Below, one piece after another: positions 55,152 through 62,051 of a DNA stretch of 62,051 nt (the first letter of the stretch is position 1; the number at the start of each line of letters is the position of its first letter). The notes beneath the pieces were generated by a model that searched no databases, was not told the DNA's origin, and saw only the letters and a list, made by a program, of their open reading frames with translations. A program made the position numbers and the translations under genes. Origin of the DNA: Bifidobacterium breve (GTDB lineage Bacteria > Actinomycetota > Actinomycetes > Nanopelagicales > Nanopelagicaceae); assembly GCA_945885625.1 (NCBI GenBank), contig CAMCYS010000008.1, positions 1-62,051 of the forward strand, written 5' to 3'.

Positions 55152-55436
55152 TCGTTCGTAGCGCATTCAGTTAGCCGGCGGCGTTCGACGTGAAATTTGT
55201 TTGGGTAATCTGGGGCCTATTTGCCCATTCCTCTTTTCCAAATGTTTCACGAGAGAAAAGTTTGATTAGCTAAGAATCGAATCTAGACACTCACAATTAC
55301 GCAACGATTAGTCCATATACAGCGGAAAAGGTAAGATTTGCCTTGTGCGGCTGAGGGAATTGGCCTCTGTAGGACCAAATCGTTGGATAGAGGCAAGGCC
55401 TGAAATCGGGCTGGCTTCCTAAGGAAAGTAGCTTTC

Positions 55437-57335
55437 GTGGCCAAGATTCAAGCACACCTAAAAGACCTGCCAATTAAGAAGCGCGAAGATCTGCGTAACG
55501 TTGCAATTATCGCGCACGTTGACCATGGCAAGACCACTCTCGTTGATGCCATGTTGTGGCAATCAGGTGCTTTTGCGGCGCACAAGGTGCAGGGCGAAGG
55601 TCAAGATCGCATGATGGATTCAATGGATCTAGAACGCGAAAAGGGCATCACGATTCTTGCGAAGAACACAGCGGTAAAGCGCGGTGCGACAATTGTTAAC
55701 ATCATTGATACTCCGGGCCACGCAGATTTCGGTGGCGAAGTTGAACGTGGTCTCGAAATGGTTGACGGCGTTATCTTGTTAGTCGATGCATCAGAAGGTC
55801 CACTGCCACAAACACGTTTCGTTTTGCGTAAAGCCCTCGAAAAGAATCTGCCCGTTATTTTGTTGATCAACAAAGTTGACCGTCCCGATTCACGTATCGC
55901 CGAAGTTGTTGACGAGGCCTACGAACTCTTCCTTGACCTTGGTGCAAACGAAGAACAAATTGAATTCCCAGTTGTTTACGCATCAGCTAAAGCCGGTCGC
56001 GCATCACTTACTCGTCCAGCAGATGGCGGAATGCCAGAAGAAACAAACCTCGATGTTTTATTCGACACTATCTTCTCGGCAATTCCAGCACCTGAATATC
56101 ACGAAGGCGCACCGCTACAAGCACACGTTACCAACCTAGACTCGTCACCATTCCTGGGTCGTCTTGCACTATGTCGCGTACGCGAAGGTGTTATTAAAAA
56201 GGGACAATCTGTTACTTGGATTAAGACAGATGGCACAACAGAGCGGGTAAAGATTTCAGAGCTACTAATTACTGAAGCGCTAGAGCGCGTACCAACCCTT
56301 GAAGCGCACCCTGGCGACATCATTGCCGTTGCTGGTATCGACACAATTACCTTGGGCGAGACGCTGGCTGATAATGAAAATCCTCATGCACTGCCTTTGA
56401 TCATCGTTGATGAACCATCTATTTCGATGACTATTGGTATCAATACTTCACCGCTAGCGGGCAAGAGCGGCAAGCTGCTTACTGCGCGCCAAGTTAAGGG
56501 CCGCCTTGATGCTGAGCTAGTCGGTAACGTTTCATTGCGCGTTCTAAATACTGATCGCCCAGATACTTGGGAAGTTCAAGGCCGCGGCGAACTTCAGCTA
56601 GCTGTTCTAGTTGAAATCATGAAGCGCGAAGGTTTCGAACTAACTGTTGGTAAGCCACAAGTAGTTATCAAGAAAATTGATGGCAAGGTTCACGAACCAA
56701 TGGAGCGTTTAACAATTGATGCACCTGAAGAATATTTAGGTGTTCTTACTCAGTTGATGGCGCTTCGTAAGGGTCGCATGGAGCAAATGGTTAACCATGG
56801 CACTGGCTGGATCCGTCTTGATTACAAAGTTCCTTCACGTGGCTTGATCGGTTTTAGAACTGAGTTCTTAACTGAAACTCGCGGCACCGGTTTGCTCCAC
56901 CACGTCTTTGATGGTTACGAGCCTTGGTTCGGAGATATTCGTACTCGTGCAACTGGTTCTCTTGTTTCAGACCGCATGGGCACTGTTACTTCATACGCAC
57001 TTTACGGAACCCAAGATCGCGGAACTATTTTCGTTGAACCTGGCGATGAAGTTTACGAAGGCATGGTTATTGGCGAGAACTCTCGTAACGATGACATGGA
57101 CGTTAACTGTGTTCGCGAAAAGAAACTTACCAACATGCGTGCTTCAGGTACCGATGAATCAGAACGTTTGATTCCACCTAAGAAGCTAAACATGGAAGGT
57201 GCTCTCGAATTCTGTCGCGAAGATGAATGCGTTGAAGTTACTCCAGCCGTTGTTCGTATTCGTAAAGTAGTCCTTGATCAAGCCGAACGTGGTCGCATGA
57301 CTTCACGTCAGAAAAAGGCTAATTTAGACGCTTAA
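55437..57335 (+). CDS. typA: GTP-binding protein TypA/BipA
   Basis: A 632-residue translational GTPase starting with GTG after AAGGAAAG. G1 is AHVDHGKTTLVDAM (about 25-38), G3 is DTPGHADFGG, G4 is NKVDRPD; domains II, III and V and the BipA-specific C-terminal domain (GRGELQLAVLVEIMKREGFE, PSRGLIGFRTEFLTETRGTG) follow. It assists ribosome assembly and stress responses, notably cold. It stands as a single gene with its own terminator. Confidence 0.96.
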   Translation: MAKIQAHLKDLPIKKREDLRNVAIIAHVDHGKTTLVDAMLWQSGAFAAHKVQGEGQDRMMDSMDLEREKGITILAKNTAVKRGATIVNIIDTPGHADFGGEVERGLEMVDGVILLVDASEGPLPQTRFVLRKALEKNLPVILLINKVDRPDSRIAEVVDEAYELFLDLGANEEQIEFPVVYASAKAGRASLTRPADGGMPEETNLDVLFDTIFSAIPAPEYHEGAPLQAHVTNLDSSPFLGRLALCRVREGVIKKGQSVTWIKTDGTTERVKISELLITEALERVPTLEAHPGDIIAVAGIDTITLGETLADNENPHALPLIIVDEPSISMTIGINTSPLAGKSGKLLTARQVKGRLDAELVGNVSLRVLNTDRPDTWEVQGRGELQLAVLVEIMKREGFELTVGKPQVVIKKIDGKVHEPMERLTIDAPEEYLGVLTQLMALRKGRMEQMVNHGTGWIRLDYKVPSRGLIGFRTEFLTETRGTGLLHHVFDGYEPWFGDIRTRATGSLVSDRMGTVTSYALYGTQDRGTIFVEPGDEVYEGMVIGENSRNDDMDVNCVREKKLTNMRASGTDESERLIPPKKLNMEGALEFCREDECVEVTPAVVRIRKVVLDQAERGRMTSRQKKANLDA

Positions 57336-57350
57336 TTCTTAATTTTGATC

Positions 57351-57393
57351 GAGAAAGCCCTGTACTAGTAACTCAGTTCAGGGCTTTCTCATT
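57351..57393 (+). terminator. Terminator hairpin of typA
   Basis: GAGAAAGCCCTG (57351-57362) pairs perfectly with CAGGGCTTTCTC (57379-57390), a 12-bp stem with a 16-base loop, 16 bases after the typA stop. Only ATTTCC follows, so the U tract is weak, but stem strength and place argue for termination. Confidence 0.65.
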
Positions 57394-57404
57394 TCCACTT
57401 AGCT

Positions 57405-57418
57405 TTCACAATTGTTAC
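57405..57418. promoter_or_regulatory. Candidate response-regulator box A
   Basis: TTCACAATTGTTAC is a near-palindrome with arms TTCACA and TGTTAC around two bases, 81 bases before the LmeA-like start. It matches the two boxes at the two-component genes with one changed arm base. Confidence 0.45.
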
Positions 57419-57498
57419 CTATTCGATGAATTCCCAGAATTAACACGTAGCATCGCCAGATCAACCGCACCTTTATTCAGCTCGGAAAGGCTTGAGTA

Positions 57499-58185
57499 AT
57501 GAAGAAAAGATACTTCCCACTTATTGCGATTGGTTTAGCAATGTTTGTTTTCGGGGCTGGAGCGCTGACGGCAGAGAAAGTGATGTCTTCCCGGATAGCT
57601 TCGCGCGTGCATGAGCAATTGCCCAATGCAACAGATGTAGAGGTATCGATTCCGCTAAGCAATATTCCAAGTGATATGACATCGGATTCAATCAAGTCAG
57701 CTCAGATTGATATTAGTCAATCATCAGATGACAGCACGAAAATCTCGCCCTCGCTAGAAATTAGCGCTCGCAACATCGCAAAATCCAAACCAAATCTCAT
57801 CGGCACACTGGAAGTCACTGCAACTATCCCTGCTGCCACAATTCTCAAACAAGCCGACTTTGCCGATGCTGAAATAGTGGGAAACACTTTGCAGGTTTCG
57901 GTTGGATCAGGTGGCCTTGGTAGGGCATCGTTGATTCCAAAGTATTCAAACAATCAACTCTATTTCGAACTCAAGAGCGTATCTGTCTTTGGTAGCGAAA
58001 TTCCGGCTTCAACATTACCGGCAGATGTTCAAGATCAGATTAAAAGTAGGAGCGTGCGAGACCTTGATATCCCCATAGGCATGAAAGTAAAAACTGTTTC
58101 TATAAGCAGCAAAGGACTTTCGCTAAAACTATATGGAAACAATATCCAAATCGGCAATTTTGGCTCAATATTTAAGGATAAATAA
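57499..58185 (+). CDS. LmeA-like (DUF2993) envelope phospholipid-binding protein
   Basis: A 228-residue protein with an N-terminal signal or anchor helix (about 5-23) and a DUF2993 domain: IASRVHEQLPNATDVEVSIP near the start and IPIGMKVKTVSISSKGLSL near the end. In mycobacteria LmeA is a periplasmic phospholipid-binding protein needed for lipomannan elongation. It is coupled by a one-base overlap (TAATG) to the following membrane protein and preceded by candidate box A. Confidence 0.85.
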   Translation: MKKRYFPLIAIGLAMFVFGAGALTAEKVMSSRIASRVHEQLPNATDVEVSIPLSNIPSDMTSDSIKSAQIDISQSSDDSTKISPSLEISARNIAKSKPNLIGTLEVTATIPAATILKQADFADAEIVGNTLQVSVGSGGLGRASLIPKYSNNQLYFELKSVSVFGSEIPASTLPADVQDQIKSRSVRDLDIPIGMKVKTVSISSKGLSLKLYGNNIQIGNFGSIFKDK

Positions 58186-58640
58186 TGACACTTAATTTCG
58201 GAAAGATTCTTCCTAAGGATCCCAGTACCTTTAATGGTCACAGATTCATTCGAGTAGTCACTGCCTTTTTTCTGCTTGTTGCTCTAGTCCGTAGTTTTAT
58301 TCACGTGTTTTCAGCCGATGGTGGAGCCAACAGCATTGCAGGCATAGATATCTCGGTCGAAGGTGGAAATAACATCATTGCGATCTTTCATCAATGGGGA
58401 GCAATTCAGCTAATTCTGGCCACGCTTCTTTCAATACTGTTTTTCCGTTATCCAGGATTAACCCCATTGATTGTGCTAACCCTTGCAGTTGACCCAATCA
58501 TGCGGGCAATTTCTGGGCAAATAAAGTCTCTGACTGTTGAAGGAACTCCACCTGGCGAGGCTCTTAATTGGCCTATCTTCGTTTTGCTGGCTGCGCTATT
58601 CGTTGCCACTTTGGTGGAAAGAAAAGATTCAAAGGCTTAG
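58185..58640 (+). CDS. Four-helix membrane protein, unknown
   Basis: A 151-residue protein with hydrophobic segments at about 22-40, 66-85, 88-105 and 126-145 and short polar loops. No family is recognised. It is translationally coupled to the LmeA-like gene and so may act with it in the membrane. Its TAG stop at 58640 abuts the stop of the convergent response regulator at 58641 with no base between. Confidence 0.65.
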   Translation: MTLNFGKILPKDPSTFNGHRFIRVVTAFFLLVALVRSFIHVFSADGGANSIAGIDISVEGGNNIIAIFHQWGAIQLILATLLSILFFRYPGLTPLIVLTLAVDPIMRAISGQIKSLTVEGTPPGEALNWPIFVLLAALFVATLVERKDSKA

Positions 58641-59306
58641 TTATAGAGATTTAGCTAACTGCAGATATTTTAGAATTGCTAAGGTTTTAAAGTCTTCGCC
58701 TTCTTGTGCATCAGGAAGTAAGACTGAGTAAGCCCTAGAAAGTTCTTTACGAACGTATGCGTAGGACAAATCAAGACGGGTTCCGATCTCTTGTACTGAA
58801 ACGCCTTGGGCCATGAGGGCAATGATGGAACGCTGGCGCGAGGATAAGTCGTAATATCGATTCATATCTGGATCTACGTTTTCTTCGGCAAGTGAGGCAA
58901 ATTCCTCCCAGTTGCCCTTGCTTACTGAAGTTTCCTTAATGATTTTTGCGTAATCATCCGCAGACATCTCGCCACTTTTTTCAAAGAAAGACCATCCGTT
59001 ACGCATCGAAGGAGGTACGCGCTTAAACATTTTATGAACTTTGTACTGCGAGTAGATAACAATTCCGATGTATTCATTAATTGTGCGTAGCGCGATACCA
59101 AGTTCAATTCCATTAAGACCATTTGTTTCAAGGCCGAAGTCGAGTAATGCAACATCTGCTTTTCTTACTAGCGCGCGGTCTAGCGCTTCATCGCTTCCAG
59201 CAAAAGATCCAATTATTTCAAGGTCTTTGTGCTGAGAGAGTGCTTGATGTAGAAATTGGCGAAGCGCATGGTCATTCTCGACATACATGACACGTGTTGA
59301 GCGCAT
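58641..59306 (-). CDS. LuxR-family (NarL-type) response regulator
   Basis: A 221-residue regulator. The receiver domain (about 1-125) has the acidic pair in YVENDHALRQ and the phosphorylation Asp in VALLDFGLE (about residue 56). The C-terminal HTH is LSSRQRSIIALMAQGVSVQE followed by IGTRLDLSYAYVRKELSRAY (about 154-195), the LuxR type. The linker is unusually long. It lies 52 bases after the kinase gene on the same strand; candidate box B is in that gap. Confidence 0.92.
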   Translation of the reverse strand: MRSTRVMYVENDHALRQFLHQALSQHKDLEIIGSFAGSDEALDRALVRKADVALLDFGLETNGLNGIELGIALRTINEYIGIVIYSQYKVHKMFKRVPPSMRNGWSFFEKSGEMSADDYAKIIKETSVSKGNWEEFASLAEENVDPDMNRYYDLSSRQRSIIALMAQGVSVQEIGTRLDLSYAYVRKELSRAYSVLLPDAQEGEDFKTLAILKYLQLAKSL

Positions 59307-59348
59307 GCCCTACTTTCTCATAGATTGTGCTGTTTCGGCAGAGCAACT

Positions 59349-59362
59349 GTCACAGGTGTTAC
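59349..59362. promoter_or_regulatory. Candidate response-regulator box B
   Basis: GTCACAGGTGTTAC, arms GTCACA and TGTTAC, lies 43 bases upstream of the regulator start and overlaps the end of the kinase gene, fitting autoregulation. It is one of three copies within 3.2 kb. Confidence 0.45.
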
Positions 59363-60477
59363 TTCTGATCGAAGGAAACTTCTAGTTGATACCCAAGACC
59401 AGGCGCAGTAATAATTGATTTAGTGCCATTTAATAGTTCAACCCAGGAATCGATGATTGCGCTTCCTATGCCAGGCTTGATCTTGTATAGATCTGCTCCA
59501 GGCCCATCATCTGCGATAGAAATTTTAGTAACACCGGTTGTGCTTGTAGAAACTTCGACCTGTACCAGACTGATCGGGCCATGAGCAAGAGTGTTTAATA
59601 GGGCCTGCTCAGCTATTCGGTACAAGCCAAGCATTTGGTGATGATCTAATTTCTCACTCGCGTCATCTATATCTATAGTGATTTTAATTTCTAATTCAAA
59701 CTGAAGTACCAAGGCTTCAAAAGCGCCTTCTAACCCAACGGAATCAAAATTTGGGGATAAGACTTCAATCAAATTCTTTAAATCCTTACCACGAGAATTT
59801 TCTAAACGTGTAATTACTCTCTCGAGTATTTCATTACCTTCTGTGGTGGAGGTACCCACAATAGATTTCAATTTTATGCCCGAGAGGAATAGATCTGATT
59901 GCAGACGATCATGCAGAAACTGCGCGGTTTTCCGCCTAAATTCCTCACCTTGGTTAACTAAATCTTGCCGATCAGTTTTTAACTGTGCAACTAAGTTGTT
60001 TGCATCATTGAGGCGAGTAATGATGCTCCGTTCAGCGCGATGCATCACATAAAGAGCAAATAGGGCAAAGATTAGCGACACGATAAACATATTAGGCGAA
60101 GCAGTAAGCACTGGCGGAATGTCGTAACCAAATTGGTTTTCAAAAATTGGTATAAAAATAAGGTAAAAAATAAATTGGAATGATACGCCAAAGGCAACTT
60201 CTAAAATGTAAAAGAAAAGACTTTTGCCGCTCCAAAATCGGTACTTACCAATAATGTAAGCCAAAGCTGAAAAAACTAAGGCTGGCAGCGCGGCAAGCAA
60301 AAAAATTAAAAATACCGCCTTAAATCTCTCTAACCCATGTGTTTCTTCCAAGACTAGTGGGCTAAAGCGAGAGGACATTAAAGAGAAAATAAGAAAGAAA
60401 ATTAAATACGGGTTGTATGGATACGGCCCGATTTTTGATAAGGCGTTTTTAATCCACGTGCTCAAGGACGACCTCAT
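59359..60477 (-). CDS. Sensor histidine kinase (HisKA_3-like)
   Basis: About 372 residues from ATG 60477 (a GTG at 60492 would add five). Four to five membrane helices fill residues about 15-150 with little extracellular domain, so the signal is likely sensed within the membrane. A coiled coil leads to FLHDRLQSDLFLSGIKLKS (about 186-204), where His precedes Asp as in HisKA_3 kinases. The ATPase domain has GLYRIAEQALLNTLAHGP and ISIADDGPGADLYKIKPGIG. It pairs with the downstream LuxR-type regulator. Confidence 0.9.
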   Translation of the reverse strand: MRSSLSTWIKNALSKIGPYPYNPYLIFFLIFSLMSSRFSPLVLEETHGLERFKAVFLIFLLAALPALVFSALAYIIGKYRFWSGKSLFFYILEVAFGVSFQFIFYLIFIPIFENQFGYDIPPVLTASPNMFIVSLIFALFALYVMHRAERSIITRLNDANNLVAQLKTDRQDLVNQGEEFRRKTAQFLHDRLQSDLFLSGIKLKSIVGTSTTEGNEILERVITRLENSRGKDLKNLIEVLSPNFDSVGLEGAFEALVLQFELEIKITIDIDDASEKLDHHQMLGLYRIAEQALLNTLAHGPISLVQVEVSTSTTGVTKISIADDGPGADLYKIKPGIGSAIIDSWVELLNGTKSIITAPGLGYQLEVSFDQK

Positions 60478-60519
60478 AGCCGAGTTTCCCACGGATTATG
60501 CGACTTGGTAAGTCTTTGT

Positions 60520-60533
60520 GTCACAGTTGTTAC
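60520..60533. promoter_or_regulatory. Candidate response-regulator box C
   Basis: GTCACAGTTGTTAC, arms GTCACA and TGTTAC, sits in the divergent gap between the kinase (start 60477) and the surface protein (start 60627). It could control both directions. Confidence 0.45.
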
Positions 60534-60607
60534 CTTGTTAATGCCTAAACAGTAATTTCTGTGAAGGATTTTTCGCTCTTTTGAAACTTTTCGGGGGATT
60601 TTTCTTG

Positions 60608-60670
60608 ATGGCTTTATCTTGTGGAAATGATGACCTCGATTGGAATCTTTCGCCGGAGATATTTAAGTAA
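60608..60670 (+). CDS. Possible 20-residue leader ORF
   Basis: ATG 60608 has a strong GGGGGA nine bases upstream, better than any signal for the surface-protein start, and the frame ends at TAA 60670, overlapping the first 44 bases of the surface-protein gene in another frame. The peptide begins MALSCGNDDLDW. It could tune translation of the large gene; coding is unproven. Confidence 0.3.
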   Translation: MALSCGNDDLDWNLSPEIFK

Positions 60671-62051
60671 TTTTCTCGCGATTGTGTTAGCAGTATCTGG
60701 TTTGCAAGCTATTGCTATTAGTTCTGCGCCGACTGCATCAGCGCTTACTTGGACTGATGTCACTGGTCCCACTGGCCGCGCTAAGGACTGGCAACATATT
60801 AGAACAAACAATGATGGCTCCGTTATTGGTGTTGTGTCTCAGGGTGCCATCCAGGGAAACTTAGGAGATTTGTACTTGTCGCGAGATTCTGGTGCGAGCT
60901 GGACATACACCTCTCAGCCGACGAGTAATTATTATGGCCTTTACCGGTTGGCAATTAGCGGAAATGGAAATATCGCTATCGCAGCCGATGATTCGTACAT
61001 CGTTAAAGCGACTTACTCGGGCTCAGCTTGGAGCTATTCGACCCGCGCGTGGTCTAATCCGTCAGGTTCAGGGACAAATCAACGCTGTGCTGGATACGGC
61101 CCCAACTTCAACTCTTTCGCAGCCAGCACTGATGGTTCCAATTGGGTTGCCGGTGCTCGCGATGAAGGGTGTGTGTATTCATCTTCTGACAGTGGTGCAA
61201 ATTGGTCCAATGCGAATATTGGTGGAACAAACTTTGGGTCAGCAATAAGTGCAGATGGCACGATTAGAGTGACATCGAATACAAACGGAAACATATACAG
61301 AAATTCCGGTTCTGGCTGGTCTGCGATTAGCACTTCAGGTCTGCCAGCTTCAACGGGTTGGTCCCACATCGCTTGCGACTCAACGTGTACAAAAATGGCA
61401 ATTGCTACTTACGGCGGAAAAATTTATACAACATCGAATTCAGGTGCGAACTGGAGCGCTGGTGGTTCTGCTAATCGAAATACAGTAGACCTCTCTATGA
61501 GTTTAGACGGAAGCGTAATTGCTATTGCAGATGGCGCCGAAATCTATATTTCAAAAGATTTGGGGGCAACCTGGTCTGGTGAAGGGCAAACGGGTAAAAC
61601 TTGGACAGGCGTGACTGTCAGTGGCGATGGAACGAAAATATACGCCGCAGCAAGTGATGGAACCATTCGCAAGGCTAATATTCCACCCACTATAAGCGTG
61701 GCGTGTAGTGGTGGTGGCTCATTTAGCATTGAGAACAATGTTGTCACGACCAGCACATTAGATTGTGCTGGTGCGGTAGTGATACCTGATGGAGTTACAT
61801 CGATCGCTAGTAATGCATTTTATCGGGTGGGAAAAACTGCCGAAGAGCAGCTCAGAATTACCTCAGTCACTATCGCAAATTCGGTCACATCAGTCGGAGC
61901 TCATGCCTTCAATGCAAATAAGGGTATAACCTCTCTAACGCTTGGAACTGGCCTGACTACGATAGGGGCTTATGGGTTTCGCGACCTTTATGCTTTAACA
62001 AACTTGGTAATTCCACCAAGTGTTAGAACAATTGGTACCTGGGCATTCGCA
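60627..62051 (+). CDS. Large secreted Asp-box propeller / BspA-type LRR protein, 5' part
   Basis: 475 codons are open to the window end. The signal peptide covers about 1-39 (FLAIVLAVSGLQAIAISSAP, cut near TASA). Then come Asp-box repeats of the form S-x-D-x-G-x-x-W: SRDSGASW (85-92), SSDSGANW (186-193), TSNSGANW (269-276), SKDLGATW (309-316), as in sialidase-like beta-propellers. After a Cys-containing linker (about 355-385), LRR_5 (BspA-like) repeats begin: IPDGVTSIASNAF, ITSVTIANSVTSVGAHAF, ITSLTLGTGLTTIGAYGF, LTNLVIPPSVRTIG. Likely an adhesin or surface protein. ATG 60627 or 60630 or GTG 60621 may be the start. Confidence 0.8.
   Translation, partial: MMTSIGIFRRRYLSNFLAIVLAVSGLQAIAISSAPTASALTWTDVTGPTGRAKDWQHIRTNNDGSVIGVVSQGAIQGNLGDLYLSRDSGASWTYTSQPTSNYYGLYRLAISGNGNIAIAADDSYIVKATYSGSAWSYSTRAWSNPSGSGTNQRCAGYGPNFNSFAASTDGSNWVAGARDEGCVYSSSDSGANWSNANIGGTNFGSAISADGTIRVTSNTNGNIYRNSGSGWSAISTSGLPASTGWSHIACDSTCTKMAIATYGGKIYTTSNSGANWSAGGSANRNTVDLSMSLDGSVIAIADGAEIYISKDLGATWSGEGQTGKTWTGVTVSGDGTKIYAAASDGTIRKANIPPTISVACSGGGSFSIENNVVTTSTLDCAGAVVIPDGVTSIASNAFYRVGKTAEEQLRITSVTIANSVTSVGAHAFNANKGITSLTLGTGLTTIGAYGFRDLYALTNLVIPPSVRTIGTWAFA

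Overview
The window reads as a gene-dense chromosomal stretch of a small-genome actinobacterium with moderate to low GC content, most like the freshwater acI / Nanopelagicales group. That placement is inferred. Its support is the actinobacterial gene order, families found mainly in actinobacteria (DUF4307, DUF501, DUF3817, DUF6542-like, MarR next to ispE, a Sec-type protein O-mannosyltransferase), gaps of mostly 0-100 bases, and AT-leaning codon use. No gene-free stretch exceeds 300 bases.

From about 8.4 kb to 53 kb the order follows, with losses, the segment of Mycobacterium tuberculosis running from Rv0992c (5-FTHF cyclo-ligase) to Rv1112 (ychF). The blocks are: cyclo-ligase, moeA-like, rimJ-like, membrane protein; PMT, rsmI, metG, tatD, ksgA, ispE; glmU, prs, rplY, pth; mfd, lipoprotein, mazG, eno, ftsB-like, DUF501, ppx; greA, DUF4307, small membrane protein, DUF3817, Z-prenyl synthase; phoH2, fumarase, xseBA, ispH, rmuC, ychF. 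As I recall that reference order, galU, rpfB and mca are missing at their expected places. Inserted material includes gdh with two tiny genes, ppc, a family-5 uracil-DNA glycosylase, a Bax-inhibitor-like gene and a four-gene efflux block (two MFS, one ABC pair).

Left end (1-8.4 kb): the start of a saccharopine-dehydrogenase-like gene; a tRNA-Arg(CCT) whose last 50 bases are repeated exactly 1,046 bases downstream, bracketing one acetyltransferase gene (a minimal tRNA-targeted islet); a MMPL transporter with purU; a zinc-ribbon protein; a CopC-like plus CopD-CtaG copper / oxidase-assembly pair; and an acyl-CoA dehydrogenase.

Right end (53.3-62 kb): this part is accessory in character. A divergent pair of zinc-ribbon membrane proteins precedes typA. 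Next come an LmeA-like lipid-binding protein with a membrane partner, a convergent two-component system (LuxR-type regulator and histidine kinase), and the start of a large secreted Asp-box propeller plus BspA-type leucine-rich-repeat protein. Three copies of a near-palindrome close to GTCACAnnTGTTAC lie before the LmeA-like gene, between kinase and regulator, and in the divergent kinase / surface-protein gap. They suggest a small envelope or surface regulon run by this two-component system. That is the best candidate here for an undescribed system.

Three tRNA genes (Arg-CCT, Gln-TTG, Leu-TAA with an unexpectedly short variable loop) were read by eye. No rRNA, insertion sequence, CRISPR array or phage module was seen.
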